A stretch of DNA of 41,417 bases from the NCBI GenBank assembly GCA_947626075.1, contig CANQQW010000012.1:1-41417 (forward strand), in the 5' to 3' direction. A model generated the notes under the pieces. That model was given only the letters and a program-made list of their open reading frames with translations. It made no database searches and was not told the origin of the DNA. Source of the DNA: an uncultured Clostridia bacterium (GTDB lineage: Bacteria; Bacillota; Clostridia; UBA1381). Shown here piece by piece: positions 34,944-41,417 of this stretch. Both the position numbers and the translations under genes were made by a program. Every line of letters starts with the position of its first letter. Position 1 is the stretch's first letter.

Positions 34944-35004
34944 GATATTTTGTTAATTTTTATTACAGAAGTCATAAAAATTTCTTTTGTCCCGTTTATT
35001 TGTC

Positions 35005-35033
35005 TTGCATAAGCGCGGCGTAAATGCTATAAT
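35005..35033 (+). promoter_or_regulatory. argS promoter
   Basis: TTGCAT (35005-35010), a 17-base spacer and TATAAT (35028-35033), 32 bases before the argS ATG. No T-box leader is visible in this short distance. Confidence 0.85.
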
Positions 35034-35065
35034 AAGCATAGTACAGATAAAGAGGAGTTAAAATA

Positions 35066-36766
35066 ATGGATTTTAAGGAGCATATAATAGATAGAATAAC
35101 AGCCGTAACGGAGCTTGACAGGGAAACGGTTGAAAACTCAATCGAGGTGCCGCCCGAGGAAAGCATGGGTGATTTCGCGTTCCCGTGTTTCCCGCTCGCA
35201 AAGGTAATGCGCAAGGCTCCGCCGCTTATAGCAAAGGAGCTGGCGGAGAAAATGTCCGGCGACGAGCTTATAGACAGGGCGGAGGCTGTCGGCGGTTATC
35301 TTAATTTCTTTTTAAACCGCGAAAGGTTTATCACTCTTACGGTAACGGCGGCGCGCGAGCAAGGCGACAAGTGGGGCGCGTCCGATATAGGCGGCGGCAA
35401 GACGGTACTTGTGGAGTATTCTTCACCCAATATCGCGAAACCGTTTCATATAGGACATCTGTTTTCCACCGCGGTCGGCAACTCGCTTGCGCGAATATAC
35501 AAGCACCTTGGCTACAACGTGCTGTCTTTGAACCACCTGGGCGACTGGGGTACGCAGTTCGGTAAGCTTATCTGCGCGTACTACAAATGGGGCGACAGAG
35601 AAGTAATAGAAAAAGACCCGATAAACGAGATTTTGAAAGTCTACGTCAAGTTCCACGAGGAAGCGGAGAAGAATCTGTCGCTCGAGGACGAGGCGCGTGA
35701 TTATTTCAAAAGACTTGAAGAGGGCGACGAGGAGGTTACCGCGCTTTGGCAGTACTTCCGCGATATTTCCCTGCCGGAGTTCAAGCGCGTTTACGATATG
35801 CTCGGTATCACGTTCGACTCGTACAACGGCGAGGCGTTTTATTCGGATAAAATGGACGAGGTAGTTAATCTTCTGCGCGAAAAGGGACTGCTTACGGAGT
35901 CCGACGGGGCGCAGGTGGTAGACCTGTCCGACCTGAACATTCCGCCGTGCATTATACTCAAATCGGACGGCGCGACGATTTACGCCACGCGCGACATCGC
36001 GGCGGCGCTTTACCGTCACAGGACATACGATTTCTATAAAAATATATACGTTGTCGGCACGCCTCAGGCGCTGCACTTCAGGCAGATTTTCGAGGTAATG
36101 AAGCGCGCGGGCTGGGAATGGAGCGAGGGCTGCGAGTTTGTGGGATTCGGACTTGTTAAGTTCCCGGGACGCGCCATGTCCACGCGGCACGGCGACGTGG
36201 TATTTTTGGAGGACGTGTTAAACGAGGCAATCGAAAAGACACGCAATATAATTAAAAGCAACGGCTCCAATGTGGACGATACGGACGAGGCGGCGAAGAA
36301 AATCGGTATCGGCGCGATTTTGTACACATTTCTTAAAAACTCCCGCGAAAAGGACATTATATTCAGTTGGGACAGTATGCTTGACTTTGAGGGCGAAAGC
36401 GCTCCGTACTGTCAGTACGGCTACGCGCGCGGCAGAAGTATTTTGCGCCGCGCCGAGGGAGTGGACTACTCAAACCCCGATTTTTCAAAGGCTGTGTCCG
36501 ATGAGGCGTACTCGCTTGTGAAGCAGCTTAATTCTTTCTCCGATGCCGTTAAGGACGCGGCGGACAAGAACGAGCCGTTTTATATAAACAGATACGTCAC
36601 CAATCTTACGAAAGCGTTTAACAAGTTTTACAGCACAAATCCTATCATGAAAGAAGGCACTGACGAAGAAACAGGTAAGGCGCGTCTTGCAATAGTAGAC
36701 GCGGTAACGCGGGCTATACGCACCGCCCTGGGATTGCTTGGCATTGAAACGGTGGAAAAAATGTAA
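35066..36766 (+). CDS. argS: Arginyl-tRNA synthetase
   Basis: A 566-residue class I synthetase that charges tRNA-Arg. It has the ArgRS N-terminal additional domain (about residues 1-100), the HIGH motif in SPNIAKPFHIGH (128-131), the ArgRS-type KMSKS variant in GRAMSTRHGDVV (about 370) and the helical anticodon-binding (DALR-type) C-terminus. Length and motif spacing fit the bacterial family. AGAGGAG precedes the ATG. A small Cys-rich protein gene follows after 19 bases, probably in the same transcript. Confidence 0.97.
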   Translation: MDFKEHIIDRITAVTELDRETVENSIEVPPEESMGDFAFPCFPLAKVMRKAPPLIAKELAEKMSGDELIDRAEAVGGYLNFFLNRERFITLTVTAAREQGDKWGASDIGGGKTVLVEYSSPNIAKPFHIGHLFSTAVGNSLARIYKHLGYNVLSLNHLGDWGTQFGKLICAYYKWGDREVIEKDPINEILKVYVKFHEEAEKNLSLEDEARDYFKRLEEGDEEVTALWQYFRDISLPEFKRVYDMLGITFDSYNGEAFYSDKMDEVVNLLREKGLLTESDGAQVVDLSDLNIPPCIILKSDGATIYATRDIAAALYRHRTYDFYKNIYVVGTPQALHFRQIFEVMKRAGWEWSEGCEFVGFGLVKFPGRAMSTRHGDVVFLEDVLNEAIEKTRNIIKSNGSNVDDTDEAAKKIGIGAILYTFLKNSREKDIIFSWDSMLDFEGESAPYCQYGYARGRSILRRAEGVDYSNPDFSKAVSDEAYSLVKQLNSFSDAVKDAADKNEPFYINRYVTNLTKAFNKFYSTNPIMKEGTDEETGKARLAIVDAVTRAIRTALGLLGIETVEKM

Positions 36767-36785
36767 TCGTAACGGAGGGGTAGAC

Positions 36786-36995
36786 ATGATATACTCACGG
36801 GATATAGCGAAAGTCTGCGCCGTGTGCGTAAACGCGCATAAGGGGGACGGCGGTATGTACTGCGAAGTAAAAAAACAAACCGTACCCGAAGTCGGCGAGG
36901 CGTGCAAAAAATTTTCGTATGACATCTTAAAACGTACCGTAAGGCGCGCGAGAAGAATAAAAACAGATTTTAATCCGGAGGATTTCACGTTTTAA
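36786..36995 (+). CDS. Small Cys-rich protein of unknown function
   Basis: A 69-residue protein that I do not recognise by name. Four cysteines in a CAVCVNAHKGDGG, YCEVKKQ and GEACKKF arrangement suggest a small metal-binding (zinc or iron-sulphur) site, followed by a basic helix (LKRTVRRARRIK) that could touch nucleic acid. CGGAGGGG lies before the ATG at 36786; the frame is open upstream but that part overlaps argS. It shares the argS transcript and ends at a strong bidirectional terminator. Similar short proteins occur in other Clostridia. Confidence 0.75.
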   Translation: MIYSRDIAKVCAVCVNAHKGDGGMYCEVKKQTVPEVGEACKKFSYDILKRTVRRARRIKTDFNPEDFTF

Positions 36996-36997
36996 TA

Positions 36998-37030
36998 AAA
37001 AATCATGGGATTTTATATCCCATGATTTTT
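36998..37030. terminator. Bidirectional terminator between the Cys-rich gene and the convergent XRE gene
   Basis: A perfect 13-base stem AAAAATCATGGGA / TCCCATGATTTTT with a seven-base loop. The stop codon and last residues of the minus-strand XRE gene lie inside it. Confidence 0.92.
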
Positions 37031-37270
37031 TTGCCGTCGTTCCTTTATCGGGTCGTTGAAGCTGCGCAAAAGCATATTCACACTCACGTTAAACTCAGCC
37101 GCCATCAGCGCCAGCGTTTCGTGGCTCGGTATGCTTGTATTGTTTTCGTACCGCGTAAGAGTTTCGACGGAGATATTAAGCTTATCCGCCAGTTCACTCT
37201 TTGTCATTCCTCTTGACGTTCTGTAAAGCATGATCTTTTCTCCCAAAGTATTGTCATTCTTGATGTTCAT
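37013..37270 (-). CDS. Small XRE-type HTH regulator
   Basis: An 85-residue protein made almost only of a helix-turn-helix domain: LGEKIMLYRTSRGMTKSELAD, then KLNISVETLTRYENN and a final helix, with a short basic tail (KERRQKNHGI). It starts 12 bases behind rsmA on the same strand behind AAGGAGAAAT and is probably co-transcribed with it. The C-terminal codons overlap the shared terminator hairpin. Its targets are unknown. Confidence 0.85.
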   Translation of the reverse strand: MNIKNDNTLGEKIMLYRTSRGMTKSELADKLNISVETLTRYENNTSIPSHETLALMAAEFNVSVNMLLRSFNDPIKERRQKNHGI

Positions 37271-37282
37271 AATTATTTCTCC

Positions 37283-38140
37283 TTATTGCCGTAATATTTT
37301 TATGAGATTATCCGATACATGCGCGAACTCGTCAAGCGACAGCGTTTCACCGCGCCTTGACGGCTCTATGCCCGCCTCCGTAAGTATCTTTGACATCTTA
37401 TCCTTAGCCACAGGGAAAGCGGAGCACATACAGTTTAAAAGCGTTTTTCTCCTTTGGGAAAACGCGGCTTTGATTACACGGAACAGCAGCTTTTCATCTT
37501 CTGCGCTGACGGCGCTTTTCGGAAGCAGCCGCAATTTCAGTACAGCGCTGTCCACCTTCGGCTGCGGCACGAACAGCGACGCCGGTACGGCGGTTACTAT
37601 CGAAGGCTCACAGAAATATCGGCAAAGAAGCGTTATCGCGCCGTATTCCTTTGACGAGGGACTTGCGGTTATACGCTCCGCCACCTCCTTTTGCACCATT
37701 ACAACTATATTATTGAGCGGCAGACGCTCTTCCAAAAGTCTTGTTATCACGGGCGTCGTGATATAATAAGGAAGATTGGCGGCGACGCTTACGTTCTTTT
37801 CGCCGAACTCATCTTTTATAAGCGAGCGTAAATCGAGCTTTAAAACATCGCCGCGTACTATCTTAATATTATCGAAATCCCCGAGCGTGTATTCAAGCAC
37901 GCGAAGCAGCCTGTCGTCCAGCTCGACCGACACAACCTTGTCCATACGCTCCGCGAGCGCGGCGGTAAGCGTGCCGAAGCCCGGACCTATTTCCAGAACA
38001 TCTGTTTCGTTTTCGAGCGAGTCAACAATTTTTGTCAGAATGTCGCGCGATGTAAGAAAATTCTGTCCCAGTCCCTTTTTAAAGGTAAAGCCGAATTTGT
38101 TTTGTATATCGCGTATCACGCGCGGAGATGTTAAATCCAT
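37283..38140 (-). CDS. rsmA: 16S rRNA dimethyladenosine transferase (RsmA/KsgA)
   Basis: A 285-residue enzyme that dimethylates the two adjacent adenosines in helix 45 of 16S rRNA using SAM; loss confers kasugamycin resistance in other species. It has KKGLGQNFLT at the start, SAM motif LEIGPGFGTLT (49-59), an acidic SVELDDRL loop and the catalytic NLPY (122-125). The frame is open 64 codons farther upstream, but that part covers the promoter; the ATG at 38140 with GGAG before it gives the family length. It is divergent from hisH. Confidence 0.96.
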   Translation of the reverse strand: MDLTSPRVIRDIQNKFGFTFKKGLGQNFLTSRDILTKIVDSLENETDVLEIGPGFGTLTAALAERMDKVVSVELDDRLLRVLEYTLGDFDNIKIVRGDVLKLDLRSLIKDEFGEKNVSVAANLPYYITTPVITRLLEERLPLNNIVVMVQKEVAERITASPSSKEYGAITLLCRYFCEPSIVTAVPASLFVPQPKVDSAVLKLRLLPKSAVSAEDEKLLFRVIKAAFSQRRKTLLNCMCSAFPVAKDKMSKILTEAGIEPSRRGETLSLDEFAHVSDNLIKILRQ

Positions 38141-38170
38141 CGTATATTCTCCTTGTTGTTTTATGTGTAT

Positions 38171-38199
38171 ATTATATATGAAAAGGCTGTTCAAGTCAA
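38171..38199 (-). promoter_or_regulatory. rsmA promoter
   Basis: On the minus strand, TTGACT (38194-38199), a 17-base spacer and TATAAT (38171-38176), about 30 bases before the rsmA start. Confidence 0.85.
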
Positions 38200-38227
38200 T
38201 AAAAATACAAATTCGCGCCGCTTTTTG

Positions 38228-38256
38228 TTGAAAGATACGAAAATATATGTTAAAAT
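38228..38256 (+). promoter_or_regulatory. hisH-hisF promoter
   Basis: TTGAAA (38228-38233), a 17-base spacer and TAAAAT (38251-38256), 37 bases before the hisH ATG. It is divergent from the rsmA promoter. Confidence 0.75.
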
Positions 38257-38293
38257 AGTCGTATAGGATTTCAGACGGGAAGTGTATCGGACT

Positions 38294-38896
38294 ATGATAG
38301 CTATAATAGACTACGGCGCGGGCAATCTGCAAAGCGTCAAAAACGCGCTTGATTTTTTGGGCGCGAAGTGCGTTGTCACGGGCAGCGCGGACGAGATAAT
38401 TAACGCGGATAAGGTAATACTTCCGGGCGTCGGCGCGTTCGGCGATGCAATGAAGTCTTTGGACGAGCGCGGTCTTTCGGATACGTTAAGACGCGCCGCC
38501 GCGAGCGGTAAACCGTTTTTGGGCATATGTCTGGGACTGCACCTGCTGTTTGAGGAAAGCGAGGAAAGCCCCGGGGTAAAGGGACTCGGCGTGTTTAAGG
38601 GTAAGGTGATAAAAATACCCGATACGGGACTTAAAATACCCCATATGGGCTGGAACAGTATTACCGTTACAAAAGAAAGCAAAATACTTAAAGACATAGG
38701 CGAGGAGCCGTATATGTACTTTGTCCATTCGTACTATATAAATCCCGCCGACATGGGTATTGTCAGCGCGCGCACGGAATACGGACTGCCGCTCGGCATA
38801 GCCGTTGAGAGCGGCAATGTGTTTGCGACGCAGTTCCACCCCGAAAAGAGCGGAAAGGTCGGCATGACGATTTTGAGGAATTTTATAAATCTGTAA
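38294..38896 (+). CDS. hisH: Imidazole glycerol phosphate synthase, glutaminase subunit HisH
   Basis: A 200-residue class I glutamine amidotransferase that frees ammonia for HisF in histidine (and AICAR) synthesis. It begins [11 protein letters not shown] and has the nucleophile Cys79 in [12 protein letters not shown] and the partner His182/Glu184 in QFHPEKS. An in-frame GTG at 38282 would lengthen it by four residues; the ATG matches the usual HisH N-terminus, although no strong ribosome binding site precedes either. hisF follows after nine bases. The rest of the histidine operon is not in the window. Confidence 0.93.
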   Translation: MIAIIDYGAGNLQSVKNALDFLGAKCVVTGSADEIINADKVILPGVGAFGDAMKSLDERGLSDTLRRAAASGKPFLGICLGLHLLFEESEESPGVKGLGVFKGKVIKIPDTGLKIPHMGWNSITVTKESKILKDIGEEPYMYFVHSYYINPADMGIVSARTEYGLPLGIAVESGNVFATQFHPEKSGKVGMTILRNFINL

Positions 38897-38905
38897 GGAG
38901 TAAAT

Positions 38906-39667
38906 ATGTACGCGAAAAGAATAATACCGTGCCTTGACGTGAAAAACGGCAGGGTGGTAAAGGGAGTTAATTTTGTAAACCTGATAGACGCGGGCGACCC
39001 CGTGGAATGTGCAAAGGTGTACGACAAAGCCGGCGCGGACGAGCTTGTGTTCCTCGACATAACCGCGTCGTCGGACGCGCGCGGAACCGTTGTCGATATG
39101 GTTCGCGCGGTGGCGCGGGAGGTATTTATACCGTTCACCGTCGGCGGCGGAATACGCAGCGTCGAGGATTTTCGTAAAATCTTAAACGCGGGCGCGGACA
39201 AGGTATCCGTAAACAGCGCCGCGCTTAAACGTCCCGAGCTTATAAGCGAAGCGGCGGATAAGTTTGGCAGTCAGTGCGTCGTGTGCGCGATTGACGCGAA
39301 GCGCCGCGCGGACGGTAACGGCTGGGAAGTGTACTTAAACGGCGGCAGGGTAAATACCGGCAAAGACGCGCTCAAGTGGGCGAGGGAGGCCGAGGAACTG
39401 GGCGCGGGCGAGATACTTCTCACAAGTATGGACTGCGACGGCACAAAAGCGGGCTACGACGTGGAGCTTACGAGGGCTGTAAGCGAGAACGCCAAAATCC
39501 CCGTAATAGCGTCGGGCGGCGCGGGTACAATGAAGCATTTTTTGGACGCGTTTCGCTTGGGAAAGGCGGACGCGGTACTCGCGGCAAGTCTGTTCCATTT
39601 CAGGGAAATAGAAATTATGGATTTAAAACGCTATTTAGCCGCCAACGGCGAAAGCGTAAGAATGTAG
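38906..39667 (+). CDS. hisF: Imidazole glycerol phosphate synthase, cyclase subunit HisF
   Basis: A 253-residue TIM-barrel synthase that uses HisH-derived ammonia to turn PRFAR into imidazole glycerol phosphate plus AICAR. The two catalytic aspartates are present: Asp11 in [10 protein letters not shown] and Asp130 in CAIDAKR. It also has the phosphate-binding GGGIRS and ASGGAG loops. AAGGAG precedes the ATG. All key residues match true HisF rather than the sugar-amidating WbuZ type, but context alone does not exclude the latter. Confidence 0.95.
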   Translation: MYAKRIIPCLDVKNGRVVKGVNFVNLIDAGDPVECAKVYDKAGADELVFLDITASSDARGTVVDMVRAVAREVFIPFTVGGGIRSVEDFRKILNAGADKVSVNSAALKRPELISEAADKFGSQCVVCAIDAKRRADGNGWEVYLNGGRVNTGKDALKWAREAEELGAGEILLTSMDCDGTKAGYDVELTRAVSENAKIPVIASGGAGTMKHFLDAFRLGKADAVLAASLFHFREIEIMDLKRYLAANGESVRM

Positions 39668-39689
39668 GGGCGGTCATCGGCCGCCCGCA
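39664..39689. repeat. Palindromic interspersed repeat behind hisF
   Basis: GTAGGGGCGGTCATCGGCC followed by GCCC: the GGGCGG/CCGCCC arms can pair, and the first 14 bases are the complement of ATGACCGCCCCTAC found twice at 18.16-18.32 kb. It starts on the hisF stop codon and may act as a transcript end. Confidence 0.65.
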
Positions 39690-39717
39690 AATATTCCAAA
39701 ATGAAAGGAAACCGAAA

Positions 39718-40143
39718 ATGAGTAAAAAACAGAGAAGAAAGACGCTTGCTCCGAAAGAGAGCATAATCAAAAAGAACGAGTTCAGTATGGACGATTCCAA
39801 AATATACATTATTCTTACAATCGTCATGTTCCATATCGTGCCGCTGATACTTGTAATGATGGGCGAGGAGGGACAGAACATACTGCTCGTAACTTTCCTT
39901 ATGATGTTAAATCCCATCTTCATCGCGCTCGCGGGACTTATATACGGAATAAAGAAAGGCTACAACTTCAAATTCCCGCTGTTTATGGGAGTTATCGCGT
40001 CAATTTCGATACCGATGTACTACAATTTCGAGTCGGGCGCGTACATGGCGCAGACGATTGTGATTATGACGCTCGTGTATATCGCGTTCGCGTTTATATC
40101 GACGTTGATCGGCGCGTTCATTAAAAAATTTATGAGGATTTAA
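39718..40143 (+). CDS. Small integral membrane protein, function unknown
   Basis: A 141-residue protein with a basic N-terminal cytoplasmic tail (MSKKQRRKTLAPKE) and four predicted membrane helices (about residues 38-56, 60-82, 88-106, 112-136). I do not recognise a family. AAAGGAAACC precedes the ATG at 39718; the frame is open farther upstream only because it runs through hisF in another frame. The next gene starts 11 bases later and also encodes a membrane protein, so the two probably form a unit. Confidence 0.75.
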   Translation: MSKKQRRKTLAPKESIIKKNEFSMDDSKIYIILTIVMFHIVPLILVMMGEEGQNILLVTFLMMLNPIFIALAGLIYGIKKGYNFKFPLFMGVIASISIPMYYNFESGAYMAQTIVIMTLVYIAFAFISTLIGAFIKKFMRI

Positions 40144-40154
40144 CGGAGGGTGTT

Positions 40155-40667
40155 ATGGAGGAGAAAACACAGGGAAAGCTGTTCGGCGCGTTCACGAGTA
40201 TGTCGCCCGAGATTTACAAGGACTTTTACAAGATATATTACAAGGAGCGTCTTAAGGTATTCAATATAATAACGTCAATAATCGCGGTTGTAATCATTAT
40301 AGCGGGCTTTGCCGCGTACTATAACGGATTTGGCGCGGTATGGACGGTACTGGCGCTGTGGATAGGCGCGTTTTTGCTGTTCTATCCGCGTATGGCGTAC
40401 AGAAAGCCGTACAAGAGGTCGCGGGACGTGAAGCAGACGACGCGCTTCGCGTTTTACGATTCGTTTGTGCGCGAAAAAATAAACTCGAACGAGACGGATT
40501 ACAATTATTCGGAGCTTATGCAGGTTCTTGAAACGAACAAGTACTTTTTCATATATCACGACGTCGCGAGCGTAAGCATAGTGGATAAGGAAAACGTAAA
40601 GGAAAGCGCGGACGGACTTTCCGCCCTGCTCCGCGCCAAAGCGCCGTATAAGAGAATAAAGGGATAA
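40155..40667 (+). CDS. YcxB-like membrane protein
   Basis: A 170-residue protein with two adjacent membrane helices (about residues 35-55 and 59-77) and a cytoplasmic C-terminal domain like the YcxB-like family (FYDSFVREKINSNETDYNYSE, then LETNKYFFIYHD and ASVSIVDKE), a PH-like beta domain of unknown function. CGGAGGG precedes the ATG. It is downstream of another small membrane protein and ahead of a terminator. Confidence 0.75.
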   Translation: MEEKTQGKLFGAFTSMSPEIYKDFYKIYYKERLKVFNIITSIIAVVIIIAGFAAYYNGFGAVWTVLALWIGAFLLFYPRMAYRKPYKRSRDVKQTTRFAFYDSFVREKINSNETDYNYSELMQVLETNKYFFIYHDVASVSIVDKENVKESADGLSALLRAKAPYKRIKG

Positions 40668-40696
40668 GGGACGTATAAAAAATACGTTCCTTTTTA
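40667..40696 (+). terminator. Intrinsic terminator after the YcxB-like gene
   Basis: Stem GGGACGTAT / ATACGTTCC with one G-T pair and an A-rich loop, followed by TTTTT. Confidence 0.85.
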
Positions 40697-40735
40697 AATT
40701 CCACATAAATTCCACATACCGAACATACTTTCCAC
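40696..40735. repeat. Tandem TTCCACA repeats upstream of a small secreted protein gene
   Basis: AAATTCCACAT occurs twice head to tail (40696-40706, 40707-40717), and a third TTTCCACA lies at 40729-40735, just ahead of a TATAAT at about 40748. A regulator site is possible; the nearest -35 sequence is poor, which would fit an activated promoter. Confidence 0.5.
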
Positions 40736-40802
40736 ACAATCGCGCCGTATAATAAAGCCGTAATCAAAAGGATTGCAAAATTATCGAAAGGAGCTGTTTA
40801 AT

Positions 40803-41312
40803 ATGAACGGCAGAATTAAAAAGGTATGTGCGGCTGTATCGGCTGCGGCGGTAATCGCATCAATGGGTACGGTTTTCGCGGAGGAAACGGCTGATTACGG
40901 CTACATGAAAGGTAAGGCGAACCACTACGGCGCAGGCGGCGAGCAGACGTTTGTTTATTCACAAAAAGCCGATACGGACGATGAAACGGAAAACACGGCT
41001 GATTACAGCTACAGACAAGGCAAAGCCCATAGAGGCGGTATGGATAAAGCTCACTACGACAGCGAGGATCTCGTTGAGGCGGGTATAATCGACCAAGCGA
41101 CAGCCGACGCTATATCCGAATACGCGGCGAAAAAGCACGAGGATATAAGCGCAATGTATGAAAACACGGCGGATATGACGCCGGACGAGCGTCACGCGGC
41201 GTTTGAGGAAAGAAAAGCGTCGCGTACGGACGGAGTTGACGAGCTTGTTGAAGCCGGTGTTATAACAGCGGAACAGGCTGAGGCGATAAAGGAATTTAAG
41301 ACGGAAGCGTAA
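40803..41312 (+). CDS. Small secreted repeat protein
   Basis: A 169-residue exported protein: a signal peptide (MNGRIKKVCAAVSAAAVIAS, cleavage near VFAEE at about residue 24) and a hydrophilic, acidic, Ala-rich mature part. It contains two copies of a TADYGYMKGKANHYG / TADYSYRQGKAHRGG-type motif (about residues 27-40 and 62-76) and two copies of an ELVEAGVI(T/D)xxQAxAI motif (DLVEAGIIDQATADAI and ELVEAGVITAEQAEAI). The latter resembles short helical repeats found in Clostridia secreted proteins. GAAAGGAGCTG precedes the ATG at 40803. Function is unknown. Confidence 0.8.
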   Translation: MNGRIKKVCAAVSAAAVIASMGTVFAEETADYGYMKGKANHYGAGGEQTFVYSQKADTDDETENTADYSYRQGKAHRGGMDKAHYDSEDLVEAGIIDQATADAISEYAAKKHEDISAMYENTADMTPDERHAAFEERKASRTDGVDELVEAGVITAEQAEAIKEFKTEA

Positions 41313-41333
41313 ATTATGATTTGGCGCAATGAG

Positions 41334-41417
41334 GCCCCCTTGTTAAAGGGGGCTGTCGGCGGAGCCGACTGGGGGATTCCTTTTCGATTTCACAATGAAT
41401 CCCTCCACCGCCTTCGG
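41334..41417. repeat. Palindromic intergenic element, cut by the window end
   Basis: Three nested hairpins in a row: CCCCCT-TGTTAA-AGGGGG-like, GTCGGC-GGA-GCCGAC, and GGATTC...GAATCC. It resembles the REP-like intergenic elements found in many copies in gut Clostridia. No coding sequence is seen in 41313-41417. Confidence 0.7.

Noticed and set aside
38294-39667. hisH-hisF as amidation genes of a surface sugar (WbuY/WbuZ type)
   Set aside because: All catalytic residues of true HisH/HisF are present and the neighbours are housekeeping genes, not glycan synthesis genes.
40696-40735. DnaA boxes / replication origin
   Set aside because: TTCCACA differs from TTATCCACA at several positions, the repeat is too small, and no replication genes are nearby.

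Overview
The window looks like a chromosomal stretch of a Clostridia-type Gram-positive gut bacterium. The reasons are strong AGGAGG ribosome binding sites, sigma-A promoters with near-consensus boxes and 17-base spacing, a pgcA-type phosphohexomutase, the mltG-trmR-trhP gene order known from Bacillus yrrL-yrrM-yrrN, S-layer-homology anchored enzymes and many gut-Clostridia-type palindromic repeats. Three very large or secreted proteins point to pectin (rhamnogalacturonan-I) use: a CE12-type acetylesterase, a PL11-type rhamnogalacturonan lyase with three SLH repeats, and a giant multi-repeat adhesin-like protein. Relatives of Monoglobus have this kind of equipment, but that placement is an inference.

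Layout. 1-7850 (+): 3' part of valS, an aldo/keto reductase with a ferredoxin tail, an AlgI/DHHW pair for acetylation of a surface polysaccharide, and a secreted transglutaminase-like protein. 7905-9638 (-): pgcA. 9831-13184 (+): mltG, trmR and trhP, the last two being successive steps of wobble-uridine (ho5U/mo5U) tRNA modification, with a tiny convergent toxin/antisense-RNA module wedged between them. 13185-13567: an array of about 53-base repeats, each carrying a mini-hairpin. 13568-33449: the surface-protein region, with a CE12 esterase, a 7-kb adhesin-like gene broken by a one-base frameshift, an island of toxin-antitoxin modules (25.5-26.75 kb), a headless surface-protein reading frame on the opposite strand, a solitary tyrosine recombinase flanked by near-identical 18-base direct repeats, and the PL11 lyase. 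33518-41417: housekeeping and small genes (three XRE regulators, a tRNA-Thr, rpsU, argS, rsmA, hisH-hisF, two membrane proteins and a small secreted repeat protein).

Two things stand out. First, a family of very small type I toxin-antitoxin modules: a 23-residue hydrophobic peptide gene facing a small convergent RNA with the shared hairpin AATAGCCG...CGGCTATT, a decayed copy at 25.6 kb, an orphan RNA at 26.1 kb, and a separate 29-residue Hol_Tox/TxpA-like toxin with its own antisense RNA, next to hicAB. Second, the arrangement of an expressed surface gene, an oppositely oriented start-less 3' cassette and a recombinase resembles a DNA-inversion switch that could exchange the C-terminal part of the surface protein. 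No long inverted repeats were found by eye, so this second idea remains a hypothesis.
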